The notes below the pieces were generated by a model that was not told the origin of the DNA, ran no database searches, and saw only the letters and a program-made list of their open reading frames with translations. Shown piece by piece: positions 12,255 through 22,637 of a stretch of DNA of 64,000 bases. A program made the position numbers and the translations under genes. This stretch comes from Theocolax elegans (Eukaryota; Arthropoda; Insecta; Hymenoptera; Cerocephalidae). The number at the start of each line of letters is the position of its first letter. The first letter of the stretch is position 1. Location: positions 10,879,505 through 10,943,504 of the forward strand of contig CM047427.1 in assembly GCA_026168455.1 (NCBI GenBank). Direction: 5' to 3'.

Positions 12255-15200
12255 TTACTGTTTCTGCGACCGAGTGCGCTGTTCGATCGTTTCCACCGGG
12301 GATACGGGCTTGTTTTTTGCTCCCTTCGGTCTTCCGCGCCTAATTTCCGTCGTCGGAGGATTCGCGTATACAACAGTATTCGCGTTTAATCGCTCGTTAG
12401 AAGGGGCACGATCTACCGCAGTCATACGATTAACAATTACCCGAGTTTTGCGCGGCCTACCTCGCTTACGCTGTGCGTTCGCGCTCACAGGATCATTATC
12501 GTTGGACTCGTCGCTAGCTCTTCGCTCTGCGTTTAATCCCTCGCTGTCCCTCGTCGCATCCTCTCGATTTAATCTACTCTCCACAGATACGTCCGTTTGG
12601 TCTTCGTAGAATGGCTTAATATCACTGATGTGGCATTTACCTGCTTCTTTTCCATCATTGTCGATGAGCTCTACCACGTTTGAGCCGAGTAACGCCGAAA
12701 CGATAAAAGGGCCGATGTACTTTGGAGCTAGCTTAGCAGCTATGCCTTGGGCAGCGGACGAAAGTATACGATTCCGCTTAGAAACCTTTTGTCCCACGGC
12801 AAATTGTACATCGCGGCGTTTTGAATTATAATATTCGGCCTGACGGGCTTGTGCGCATGTCGCTCGTTCAGCAGCTTGAGCTTGCAGCTCTGGCAACGTT
12901 TGCATACGCTGTTGCCAATTTTGAACAGCTGCTGCGGCTTCGCTGTCGGCGACGGCTTGATCTTCTGTTTTCCGCAAGCTTTTCGGCGGAACGGGGTTTC
13001 TTCCCATATTTAGGAAAGCAGGACTTGCGCCGGTAGAATCTTGCACGGCGGTATTATACGCGAACATGAGCTCAGAGATGTGAGCGTCCCATGTTTTATG
13101 ATTCGCCTCGATAAACGAAGTAATCATCGTTTTTATCGTGCGATTAACGCGTTCTACAGGATTCGCATGGTAAGGCGGAATCGTAGTATGAACCACGCCG
13201 TGTTCAGCTAAGAATTGCTCCATAGCAGCATTCTTAAACTCCGTGCCATTGTCGGAATGAAAAACATCAGGCACGCCGAAACGCAAGAAAACGCGCTCAT
13301 TCAGCTCGCGCCGAATGGTATGCGAGTTCGCTTTCCGTATAGGGATACACTCTATCCAACGAGTGAATAAGTCCATGAATATTAAAAGATATTCAAATCC
13401 ATGCGAAGAACGCGGAAACGGTCCCATGATATCACCTGCAACAATTTCCCATGGACGCGAAATAACACGTTTTCCCATGAAACCTGCAGGAGCCTGCTGT
13501 GGCACTTTACATTGTTGGCAAATCGAGCAATTCCGCACAAATTCGGCGATATCTTTAAGCATCGCAGGCCAATAATAGTATCGCGCTATCCGCTGATACG
13601 TTTTGTTTCGGCCAAGATGTCCAGCAGTTGGCTCATCATGATTCTCGCAGAGAACTTGTTGACGTTTCTCCTGCGGTACCGCCAGTTTCCAAGCGTCTTC
13701 GTCTTCGAAATAGTCATCTATGGAAGGGTCAGGCTTATAATGATATAATCTACCTCCAAGCACCTTCCAGTCTTGGTATTTTTCCGGATTTCCGCTGACA
13801 TTCGCAAGTTTTTGCGTATACCACTCATCTTGTGTATTGTACGGCAAACTTACGACAGCGATGTCGCAATCCGAGTCGTCTTCGAATGCACGAGAGAGGG
13901 CATCAGGCACAACGTTAAGAGATCCTTTGCGGTGCTCGATCTCATAATCATAGCTTTGGAGCTTAAGTGCCCAACGCGCTAAGCGTCCAGTAGGGTTACG
14001 CAAGTTACACAGCCATTTTAAACTGCTATGGTCTGTTATAACCTTAAAGCGATAACCTTCTACATATGAGCGGAATTTTTCCACGGCCCATAATACAGCT
14101 AAGCACTCTCGTTCGGTAACCGAGTAGTTACGTTCCGCCGCGTTTAACGTACGACTGGCGAAACTAAGTACTCGCTCTTCTCCGTCGATAGTTTGCGTTA
14201 AAACCGCTCCTAAGCCAGTGTCGCTAGCGTCAGTCTGAATAACGAACTGATGCTCGAAAGATGGCCGATGGAGGATAGGCGCAGATGCTATCAACGCTTT
14301 GATTTGTTCAAAAGCGAACTGTTGTTCCTCGCCCCACTCAAATTTAACATTTTTCTTTGTTAACTTGGTAAGCGGTTCCGCAAGCGTAGCAAATTCCTCT
14401 AGAAATTTTCTATACCATGAGGCCATGCCGAGGAAAGAGCGTAGCTTTTTGAGGTTAGTTGGCGCGGGATAATCCACGATCGGCGCTATCTTGTCCGGAT
14501 CAGGGTGAAATCCATCGCGATTCACCAATACGCCAAGGTATTTAACCTCACTGCGGCAAAATTCGCTTTTATCACGGTTAATTGTAAGTCCGGCGTCGGC
14601 AACCCGCTTTAGGACATGCTCAAGCCATTTGAGATGCTCTTCGAATGTCTCGGTGACTATAATGACGTCATCGAGATACGAAAACGCGTACGGTTCAAGA
14701 TCAGGACCTATCACCCTATCTATCAGCTGTTGAAACGTAGCGGGCCCCCCCGCCACACCGTACGGCATCCGAGTAAACTCATATAAGCCTAAGCCAGGCA
14801 CCGTGAAAGCCGTCAGATGTTCCGATCCCTTTTTCATCGGAATTTGATGGTATGCGCTGCTTAAATCCAGCGTGCTTATGTAGCGTGCCCTTTGGAGTTT
14901 GCGCAAAATAATCTCCATATAGGGAAGCGGATAAGCGCAGGTCTTCGAGACGGAATTGAGCTTTCGGTAGTCGATGCAGAATCTATAGGTACCGTTAGAT
15001 TTCCGCACCATGACTACTGGGCTCGACCACTCGCTCGTCGACGGGCGAATTATCCCCGCGTCAAGCATCTGTTGTACTTGAGCGTGCATCTCTTGCTCGA
15101 TCTTCTGAGACACCGGATAATAGCGCTGTTTGATGGGACGCGAACCGCCCACATCAATTTCATGCTCAGCTAAGTTAGTACAACCTAGCTTTGCATTCGG

Positions 15201-15893
15201 AGCAGTCAAACGCTTTTCCAACAACTCATTGAGTTGTTTGCGTTGCGCTTCGTCAATATCTGCTAAGCCGACGGCAGCTAGCGTACATACAACGCCAATG
15301 CCGATAGCAGATACTTCAAGCTGAATTGCATCAGCCACGTTTTCAATCAGCAACTGATTTTCACGCGGCAACAAAACAGCGTTAAACGCACGAATAAAAT
15401 CGGCACCGAGTATACAATCGGCGTCGAGATCGCTCATTACTAAAACATCTAAGTAATGGCGTTCATTCGCTAAATCAAACGGCAGCTCTAAACGTCCAAG
15501 TATTGGAGCGCGTTGGCCGTTAGCGAGTCGTGCACCTGGTCCAATGTAAGGTGTTAACGGTTTTCCTATGGCTGACGCAATCTGCAAGCCTAAGGAATTA
15601 ATAACCGTGCGAGCCGCCCCTGAATCGTACAAAGCGCGTACGCGGAATCCACCGATTCCAATCTGCAGCCACCAGCGAGTAAACTGCGGAGTTTCCTCCT
15701 CCACTGGCGTTTCAGCGCGGGAATCGCAAACACCTTTTTCCGCTGATTGTCTGTCCACTCCGACAGGCAAAAGCGAGGGCACTTTTTCCGTTTGCGCAGG
15801 TACTGATTGTGACTTGTCACCATCAGAGGTCTCACTAATAATTGGGGCGATAGGGACCTTATCTATTCGCCCCTTTTCTCGTTTCCCGAGCAC
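12255..15893 (-). CDS. Gypsy-1 Pol polyprotein (protease-RT-RNase H-integrase)
   Basis: An open frame of 1212 codons in the -1 frame relative to gag. It begins right after a TGA and has no ATG at its head (the first codon at 15893 is GTG), so it is almost certainly made as a Gag-Pol fusion by frameshifting. Visible in order, numbering from 15893: aspartic protease with DSGA (Asp90) and ILGADF (161-166); reverse transcriptase with Asp343 in TLDLSSAYHQ and YLDD at 406-409; RNase H with QTDAS (Asp555); integrase zinc finger His752/His759/Cys789/Cys792; catalytic Asp821, Asp881 and Glu914; GPF motif in the C-terminal tail. The spacing from Asp881 to Glu914 is 32 residues instead of the usual 35. 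There are no internal stops. Confidence 0.97.
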   Translation of the reverse strand: MLGKREKGRIDKVPIAPIISETSDGDKSQSVPAQTEKVPSLLPVGVDRQSAEKGVCDSRAETPVEEETPQFTRWWLQIGIGGFRVRALYDSGAARTVINSLGLQIASAIGKPLTPYIGPGARLANGQRAPILGRLELPFDLANERHYLDVLVMSDLDADCILGADFIRAFNAVLLPRENQLLIENVADAIQLEVSAIGIGVVCTLAAVGLADIDEAQRKQLNELLEKRLTAPNAKLGCTNLAEHEIDVGGSRPIKQRYYPVSQKIEQEMHAQVQQMLDAGIIRPSTSEWSSPVVMVRKSNGTYRFCIDYRKLNSVSKTCAYPLPYMEIILRKLQRARYISTLDLSSAYHQIPMKKGSEHLTAFTVPGLGLYEFTRMPYGVAGGPATFQQLIDRVIGPDLEPYAFSYLDDVIIVTETFEEHLKWLEHVLKRVADAGLTINRDKSEFCRSEVKYLGVLVNRDGFHPDPDKIAPIVDYPAPTNLKKLRSFLGMASWYRKFLEEFATLAEPLTKLTKKNVKFEWGEEQQFAFEQIKALIASAPILHRPSFEHQFVIQTDASDTGLGAVLTQTIDGEERVLSFASRTLNAAERNYSVTERECLAVLWAVEKFRSYVEGYRFKVITDHSSLKWLCNLRNPTGRLARWALKLQSYDYEIEHRKGSLNVVPDALSRAFEDDSDCDIAVVSLPYNTQDEWYTQKLANVSGNPEKYQDWKVLGGRLYHYKPDPSIDDYFEDEDAWKLAVPQEKRQQVLCENHDEPTAGHLGRNKTYQRIARYYYWPAMLKDIAEFVRNCSICQQCKVPQQAPAGFMGKRVISRPWEIVAGDIMGPFPRSSHGFEYLLIFMDLFTRWIECIPIRKANSHTIRRELNERVFLRFGVPDVFHSDNGTEFKNAAMEQFLAEHGVVHTTIPPYHANPVERVNRTIKTMITSFIEANHKTWDAHISELMFAYNTAVQDSTGASPAFLNMGRNPVPPKSLRKTEDQAVADSEAAAAVQNWQQRMQTLPELQAQAAERATCAQARQAEYYNSKRRDVQFAVGQKVSKRNRILSSAAQGIAAKLAPKYIGPFIVSALLGSNVVELIDNDGKEAGKCHISDIKPFYEDQTDVSVESRLNREDATRDSEGLNAERRASDESNDNDPVSANAQRKRGRPRKTRVIVNRMTAVDRAPSNERLNANTVVYANPPTTEIRRGRPKGAKNKPVSPVETIEQRTRSQKQ
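15844..15887 (-). promoter_or_regulatory. Programmed -1 ribosomal frameshift signal
   Basis: On the minus strand the heptamer G GGA AAC (15887-15881) lies with GGA and AAC as zero-frame gag codons, exactly the X XXY YYZ arrangement. After a 7-nt spacer (GAGAAAA, 15880-15874) comes a GC-rich hairpin: GGGGCGAATAG (15873-15863) pairs with CTATCGCCCC (15853-15844), with one bulged A and a 9-nt loop. The gag stop TAG is inside the stem. Slipping one base back leads directly into the open pol frame. GGGAAAC is an established slippery sequence in retroviruses. Confidence 0.9.
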
Positions 15894-18052
15894 TCAGGAC
15901 AATCCGTCTTGATATACCCGGGCCAACCGCAGCGATAGCAGTACACACGCTCTTTGGGACCTGCTTTCTTATCGCGGTTGTGACTACGCGCGGATTTTCC
16001 ATTAGTAATGGATGATTTATTTTTACCATCATCCTTCCTCTCGGTACTAGTCACGCCAGATGGCTTACCAGAAACATTCTTTGCTCCTTTCGGCACACCT
16101 GGTTTACTAGAATTACGCGCGTTTTGGCCTTTCTTATTGGCGGAATTCGCAAAAGAATTCGCATATTTGCTAAATCTCTCATTTAGCATCTTCTCTAAGA
16201 GTTTGGCCAAATTTTCCATTGTAGGTTCTGCGATACTCGCTACTTTTACCGTAGCATCATCGCTAGCAGCTTTTCCGCCCTTCTTACCTCTGGCATCTGG
16301 CTGCTTATAAGCCACAGAAGGCAGAACGCTCTTTTCTGGCGGCGGAGGCGCGGGAAAATTCCGCTCTTCCTCGATAAGCTCTTCCGCCTGACGAGCTAGC
16401 TGCACAAGCCTATCGACGCTTGTAACTTTTTCTTTCGGAACTAACTTCCGAACAGACGGCAACATGTTAGCATACAACATGTCTAGCTGAAACAGCGTAC
16501 TTGGAGGCGCATTCATTCTGCTAAATATAGTTAGCAAGCAGAAAATGTAATCGCGAGCAGGCTCTTCTCTACCCTGCTTGCGTGCTTGCGCTTCCGCCAT
16601 TAAGCGCTGCTGAAAGTTCTGCTCAACGCCATAACATCGTCGAGCAGCATTGCAAAAATCAGCCCAAGTATTCCAATCTTTCTGCGATTGGCGATACCAG
16701 TGTAGCGCTACGCCAGTTAACAACTCCGAGAAAGCATTCAGTAAATCCGCGTCGGAAATATGCGCTAACTTGCGACATTCTTCTACGCGCTGAATAAATT
16801 CCTCGATGCTTTCGCGTTTTTCGCCGGAAAACTTAATATTCCACTGGCGAACTGTGCGACCTACGTCATGTGACTGTATAGGCGCTCTAGTCGACATATT
16901 CGACAAGATTTGCGTAAGTTGATCGCTTGTAACTACAGGCACATTTTCCCCCCTTCCAGACTCTTGCCAATCCGCAGGAACTGGCAGAGACGAGAAATTT
17001 GACGTAGGAGTCGGAAAATTTAACGCGTTTGCGTTTAAACGCGATCCAAGCGACTTTTCCGTTTGCGTGTGTAATACCGCTTGAGGTGCTTCAGGATGCT
17101 TATTCGTTTCAAAATAATTTAAATTAAAAGTATCTTGAAAATTAACACTTTTGCGATTTTTCCGCTGCTTTTCCGCCGCAATTGACGTTTGCGTCGGAAG
17201 CTGCGTACTCGTCGCAAAATCCGCTAATTGCTGCCTTAGATAATTCAACTCCTTCTCTTGTTGAAAGGCAAGTGATTGCGTTCTACTCAACTCCAGGGCT
17301 AAACTCCTTGGAGCGTTGTAGACTACGCCATTAGCTAATGCACATAAAACGATATCATTATCTATTTTATTATTTTCTTTTGAAGAAAATACCATTTTTG
17401 GTATCGCACCTCTTGATTGTAAATGCGTACTCGCTGCTTGCGTCGTCGAGTACGTAGTTGTAGTAGCGGTCGTTATCATCGCGGTCGAAATGGTAGGAAT
17501 TGGCCTTACCGGTATGGTTGTGTTAAGCGTTTTTATCGAAGTCAATTCAAAATTTGATTTAAAATTATTTTCGGCGGTGTTTTCCGCCGCGTTTTCCGCA
17601 AGGTTCCCCGCGATATTTCCCGCGTTAACCTCGCTATGCTGCGATTCCGCATCGGAATCGGCAAGTTGATCGTCATTTGACTTCGAGCTATTGGCAAGCG
17701 GAGAGAATCCGCTCTCATCCGCTCGATTGAGATTTTCAAATTGTCTGTGCGCAATCTGTACTTGCGCTTCTTCGCTAAATTTCGCATGTTTCAAAACGGT
17801 GCAGAGTCTTTGTTCACGACGAGTCCGCGAAACTAAATCATCGTCACTAGTTGACTGGACGAAATCCGCGGCTGTATAATCGCCGCGTAAACGCCTATAT
17901 AACCTGTCTACACGTACAAAGGGCGTACCGTCGCGCGTCAATTCTAGCTGATCAAGTACAGAATCGAATTGATCGCTTGTTAGATTCAAAATCCATCCTT
18001 GGATCTCAACTCCGTACGTTTGATCGAAATCACACTCGTTCATACACGCCAT
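15863..18052 (-). CDS. Gypsy-1 Gag protein
   Basis: A 729-residue frame with an ATG in good context (CAAAATGGC) at 18052. It overlaps pol by 31 nt. Residues 1-395 are polar and low in recognisable structure. Residues about 398-565 form the retrotransposon Gag (capsid-like) domain, with the WNIKFSGEKRESIEEFI and DWNTWADFCNAARR signatures. The tail is basic (630-700), followed by a zinc-knuckle-like motif: Cys705, Cys708, Cys718, with Tyr713 where the family has His. Two more cysteines follow (719-721 region). Gag would assemble the particle and bind the RNA. The His-to-Tyr change is unusual for a copy that otherwise looks intact. Confidence 0.95.
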   Translation of the reverse strand: MACMNECDFDQTYGVEIQGWILNLTSDQFDSVLDQLELTRDGTPFVRVDRLYRRLRGDYTAADFVQSTSDDDLVSRTRREQRLCTVLKHAKFSEEAQVQIAHRQFENLNRADESGFSPLANSSKSNDDQLADSDAESQHSEVNAGNIAGNLAENAAENTAENNFKSNFELTSIKTLNTTIPVRPIPTISTAMITTATTTTYSTTQAASTHLQSRGAIPKMVFSSKENNKIDNDIVLCALANGVVYNAPRSLALELSRTQSLAFQQEKELNYLRQQLADFATSTQLPTQTSIAAEKQRKNRKSVNFQDTFNLNYFETNKHPEAPQAVLHTQTEKSLGSRLNANALNFPTPTSNFSSLPVPADWQESGRGENVPVVTSDQLTQILSNMSTRAPIQSHDVGRTVRQWNIKFSGEKRESIEEFIQRVEECRKLAHISDADLLNAFSELLTGVALHWYRQSQKDWNTWADFCNAARRCYGVEQNFQQRLMAEAQARKQGREEPARDYIFCLLTIFSRMNAPPSTLFQLDMLYANMLPSVRKLVPKEKVTSVDRLVQLARQAEELIEEERNFPAPPPPEKSVLPSVAYKQPDARGKKGGKAASDDATVKVASIAEPTMENLAKLLEKMLNERFSKYANSFANSANKKGQNARNSSKPGVPKGAKNVSGKPSGVTSTERKDDGKNKSSITNGKSARSHNRDKKAGPKERVYCYRCGWPGYIKTDCPECSGNEKRGE

Positions 18053-19029
18053 TTTGAATTATAAAAATTAAATAAAATTTAAATTTTAGGCCTTATTGGC
18101 AAAATAAATTCTCACAATTAAAAAATTTCATTAAACAAATTACAAAATAATTGCAAATCGCTATTAAATTATACGCAAATTCGCTTAACCAATTTAAATT
18201 TAATAACATCAACTAATTTGCAAAAAAAACAAAATATTATAAATCTGCAACTTGTTAAAATTAATTTTCTAATTGTTTACAAAAAATAGAATAAAATTGA
18301 ATTAACAAATATAATATTCAAAGTTTAAAAGAATTTAAAGACAAATTGTTTAAAGATAATAATTATTTAAAAAAAGACAAAATTTTAAATTGCGAAGAAA
18401 CGCTATAAAAATTATTTTAATAATTTATAATAACAACAAAAAAAAATTAAATTGAATTCAAATTAGAAAAAAAAAATTAATTTACTTTATTTGCGCACAC
18501 GCTTACATACACCTACATACATGTACCGCGATACGCTACAATACTTATATTTACCGCGTAAATCACACACACACTTACACGCACGCACGCGAAATAGACT
18601 AACTCAACCTAAATTGCGATTATACAGTTTACGAGAAATTATTAGAAAAGCAATAATTATATTTTCTGCGGTGTCGCTAATAATTATTTAAATAAACAAA
18701 TAAATAATAAAAGAAGCACGAAATAATTAATTAATTCGCGATACGCTAAAATTAAATCGAAAAGGAAATTCGATTTAAGATTCAAATAATATAAGATACG
18801 AAAGAATATTTTCGAAATGTATAGAAAGTACAATATTCAAATATTATTCGCAGCGTAAACACCGCGAATCACCGCGAAACGTAAACAATGCGCTCGCTCG
18901 CTCTCGAAATGCTCGAAATAAGATCTCTTAATTTAACACGCCTATTGACTGAATTAAAACTTTTAAATATTAGAAATTAAATTTTGAGACTATTAATTGT
19001 CAATCATATGCGTATCGCTAATTACCATG
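18053..19029 (-). other. Gypsy-1 untranslated leader
   Basis: An AT-rich stretch of about 1 kb between the primer site and the gag ATG. No frame of note; a CA/CAT-rich patch is at about 18490-18600. It presumably holds the packaging region, which cannot be defined by eye. Confidence 0.7.
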
Positions 19030-19043
19030 CACGTTGGGCGCCA
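19030..19043 (-). promoter_or_regulatory. Primer binding site, lysine-tRNA type
   Basis: Directly abutting the 5' LTR, the minus strand reads TGGCGCCCAACGTG. This is the well-known complement of the 3' end of a lysine tRNA over 14 nt, after which the match stops. It would prime minus-strand DNA synthesis. Confidence 0.92.
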
Positions 19044-19886
19044 TGTAACGGTTTTGCTATTTTTAATAACAATAAATAAAATAATAATAATTCAGAACCG
19101 TTAAAATAATAGTCTCATTTACGCGATCAGCCGCTCAGTAATAATACGACTATAATAAGCCGTATAGGCGGAGGCGGCGGTAATCTTTATTTAGCGAAAC
19201 GCGAGAAAAAGAGGGTAAACAATTAAATAAACAACAATGCAGTATTTAATTAATAACAGAAATAAATGTATTCGGGAAAAACAATAATACAGGCGCGTCG
19301 CAGCGCGCGAAACGCAGGTCAGTATACACGCGAGATAAATAAACAGAGAAAGAGAGAGAGAGAGACTACAAGACTGGCACTTACAGTGCGTGAGCCGCGA
19401 TCGATGATTAAACAACCAGGTGAAGTCTGCGTAGCCGCTACCCTTTAGCTTCCTGGGCTGCGTCGTCGCCAAACAAACTAATGTAACTCCACTGGATCAC
19501 CAGCACAGCACCAGGATCACAAGCACGGGGCGATCAAAATATGGAGAGAACAAATCACAAGGTTTCTCACGACAGTTGAAATTAATCGCACGGTTGAATT
19601 TTAATCTCTCGGCGGTTGAGATTAGTCTCTCGACGGTTGAGTTTAATCTCTCGGCGGTTGAGATTAGTCGCTCCACGGTTGAGTTTAATCTAAGTGTTCT
19701 CGCACTTACAAACCGAAAACTCTCTCTCTCTTTCCCTACTTTTACCTTTACGAAGGTCCGCGAAAATCGCCGAAAATCGTCGAACGTCGACCTGTAACAT
19801 CTGTAAAGATTAATACACAGGCTAGACAGAGAGAGAGAATGTAACGAGCAATGTAATATAATCACATATTACATTGATTCGTTACA
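19044..19886 (-). repeat. 5' LTR of gypsy-1
   Basis: The 843-bp partner of 11122-11964, with the same ends, tandem array and palindrome. As the upstream LTR in element orientation it should carry the promoter that drives the genomic RNA. Confidence 0.96.
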
Positions 19887-20233
19887 GTGGGAAAAATACT
19901 ACCATTTCTCGTCGGTGTGCAATTACAACAACCGAGTTTTATAAAATGTAAATGTTTTTTATATTGCATCAACGAAATATTTTCGTGTACCAACACATTC
20001 GGTGTGTATAATGTTGGATTTCGCCGATATATATATCCCCACTCCTATGCCCATCTAAACATGGTGTGCATATGAACAATTCCAAGGTTCGGGTAAGAAC
20101 GGTTTATTGCACCCCCTTGCCAGGTCGAGCAAGAGACCCACCGACTTTAGTTCAAGACCAGCTCTTAAGGCGCTACGACATATATACGTTTATACTGATA
20201 TACATTATTTTACATAAGCACCATATCATTGTT
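19887..20233. other. Intergenic DNA with a GC-rich patch
   Basis: Begins with the GTGG target duplication. A markedly GC-richer segment at about 20090-20175 (with CACCCCCTTGCCAGGTCGAG and ACCAGCTCTTAAGGCGCTAC) stands out from the AT-rich surroundings. I could not assign it to a gene or to a repeat in the window. Confidence 0.5.
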
Positions 20234-20382
20234 TTGTAACAAGTTTTTTTTTTTTTTTAAATTGAGCTTTATTAACTTCATCAATTATTTAGCTATATAC
20301 ATACAAAAAAAAAAAAAAAGAAAATATTTGTGAATATTAATTTGGTTATAGAATATAAATGTATAGGTATGTCTATTTACAT

Positions 20383-20424
<42 letters not shown>

Positions 20425-20426
<2 letters not shown>

Positions 20427-21682
20427 GCTATTTCACGTCAAATGGTACGATGAAAATTTTAAATCGCTCCAAAATTTGAATTCAGGCTGGAAATATCTTT
20501 CAGAAGATAGAAAAAAATTTTTAGGTGTTCAAAATAATTTGCCTGAGAGTTATTCCACCATGAAAAATGGAAATTTTTCAATTTTTTAGAAAAATTTCTA
20601 TTTTCAAAGCCATTTATCTCAAAATCTATTGACTTTTTTGAAAAAACATTAAAAACAACTTTTGTTCAAAATAATCTTTAGAACTTATCTACCTGGGTTA
20701 CAATTCTTAATTTTAAAATCTCGAAGAAATATAACGCCCGGAAATATTGAATATCAAAAAAAGGCGACCACGCCACAATCGATTTTGATCTAACACCGCT
20801 CAAAAGATCACATTTTTCGCGAGCTTTCGAATGGCGGTGGTTAGATTATTGGCCAAGACCGTTGGTGTAAGTTATACCCCATAAACCTCATAAAATCACT
20901 CATTTTCATGTATTTTAGGGCATTTATCTCAAAATCTATTGATTTTTTTGAAAAAACATTAAAAACAACTTTTGTTCAAAATAATCCTTAGAACTTAACT
21001 ACCTGGGTTACAATTCTTAATTTTAAAATCTCGAAGAGATAGGGCACTTGGAAATATTGAATATCAAAAAAAGGCGACCACGCCACAATCGATTTTGATC
21101 TAACACAGCTCAAAAGATCCCATTTTTTGAGAGCTTTCGAATGGCGGTGGTTAGATTATTGGCCAAGACCGCTGGTGTAAGTTATGCCCTAAAATACATG
21201 AAAATTAGTGATTTTATGAGGTTTATGGGGTATAACTTACACCAACGGTCTTGGCCAATAATTTAACCACCGCCATTCGAAAGCTCGCGAAAAATGTGAT
21301 CTTTTGAGCGGTGTTAGATCAAAATCGATTGTGGCGTGGTCGCCTTTTTTTGATATTCAATATTTCCAAGTGCCCTATCTCTTCGAGATGTTAAAATTAA
21401 GAATTGTAACCCAGGTAGATAAGTTCTAAAGATTATTTTGAACAAAAGTTGTTTTTAATGTTTTTTCAAAAAAGTCAATAGATTTTGAGATAAATGGCTT
21501 TGAAAATAGAAATTTTTCTAAAAAATTGAAAAATTTCCATTTTTCATGGTGGAATATCTCTTAGGCAAATTATTTTTAACACCTAAAAATTTTTTTCTAT
21601 CGTCTGAAAGATATTTCCAGCCTGTTTTCAAATTTTGGAGCGATTTAAAATTTTCATCGTACCACTTGACGTGAAATAGCCC
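20425..21682. mobile_element. 1.26-kb fold-back element with GGGCTATTTCACGTCAA ends
   Basis: A long palindrome whose ends read GGGCTATTTCACGTCAA and its complement, flanked on both sides by (AT)n. Inside, a block of about 300 bp occurs three times: two direct copies (about 20610-20930 and 20925-21190) and one inverted (about 21190-21505). Each contains GGCGACCACGCCACAATCGA and the GAATGGCGGTGGTTAGATTA block. No coding frame is visible; it must be mobilised in trans. AT-repeat flanks hide any target duplication. Confidence 0.85.
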
Positions 21683-21892
21683 ATATATATATATATATGT
21701 ACATATATCTCGTAGAGTACTATAATTACATAGTTTTATATTAGTATTTTACATTTTTTAACTAATTTATAAACTGTTTCCATGACATAGGTATCTGGTT
21801 GTTTTAAATAGCTGTTTATATCGATCGGAAGGAATTGTTTTTGTACTCTTAGTTTCTTTATTAAGTTTTTTCATTCATCATCATATTTAGGG

Positions 21893-22637
21893 CACTGCCA
21901 GAGCACATGATTCAGGTCTTGATTACATAATCCGCATTCACAGGTAGGGTCGTCAATAACGTTGATTTTAGCAAGAGACTCTCTTAAACTGTTGTGCTTA
22001 TTTCTGCAACGAATTATAGAAACAATAAATCCTCTGCTAAATGAGAGATTTGTAAACCAAGGCTTATTGGTACGCTGATAAAATTTTTCGAAATATTCTT
22101 TCCCTTTAATTAGTCCTTTATTTTCTATGAATCTTTTTGTATCATCTTGTGCTTTTTTTTGAAGTCAGTGTATGGAATACGGTGGATGGTTGGAAGCTGC
22201 TCCGTTGCTTTTTTGGCATGTTTGTCCGCAATTTCATTGCCAATGATCCCGACGTGTGCAGGTATCCAGTAAATAGTTAAAACAGAATCATTTTTGCTTT
22301 CTTTCATAAATCTTATGTATTTGTTGCGAATCTCTAATATATAATAATTGACATTAACACTGTTTACACGGTTATTTAATGCTTGTACCGCACTTAGTGA
22401 GTCGGTAAATATGTCTATATTTTTACTATTGTGCAACAGAGCAACATCCATTGCATTCGAAATAGCCATACACTCAGCAGTGAAAATTGACGCTTTGTTA
22501 ATTATACTTCTAGTTTTAGTTAACTTTAACTGTTCGCATACACATGCGCTTCCCACAGAAATACATTTTTCACTTTTACTACCGTCGGTAAAAATTTTAT
22601 ACGAGTCTGTATTATCAAATTGGCGTTTGAATTCCAT
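21893..22637 (-). pseudogene. LINE ORF2 remnant: RNase H and C-terminal zinc finger
   Basis: The open part (22637-22125, 170 residues) is a ribonuclease H domain: YKIFTDGSK near the start, an acidic FTAECMAISNA helix, IFTDSLSAVQAL, and the closing WIPAHVGIIGNEIADKHAKK motif. These give the four acidic catalytic positions. After in-frame stops the homology continues to a C-terminal finger readable as CECGLCNQDLNHVLWQC at about 21900-21965. RNase H would remove RNA from the cDNA hybrid during retrotransposition. The reverse transcriptase normally lying just before this domain is missing. Confidence 0.85.

Larger units (their letters stand above)
11122..19886 (-). mobile_element. Complete Ty3/gypsy LTR retrotransposon (gypsy-1)
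   Basis: An 8765-bp element on the minus strand. Order in its own direction: 5' LTR (19886-19044), primer site, about 1-kb leader, gag, pol (protease, reverse transcriptase, RNase H, integrase), polypurine tract, 3' LTR (11964-11122). It is flanked by a 4-bp duplication, GTGG, at 11118-11121 and 19887-19890. The two LTRs are the same length (843 bp) and I count only four substitutions between them. Both large frames are open, so the insertion is recent and may still be active. There is no env-like frame. Replication would proceed by reverse transcription in cytoplasmic particles and integration by the encoded integrase. Confidence 0.97.
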
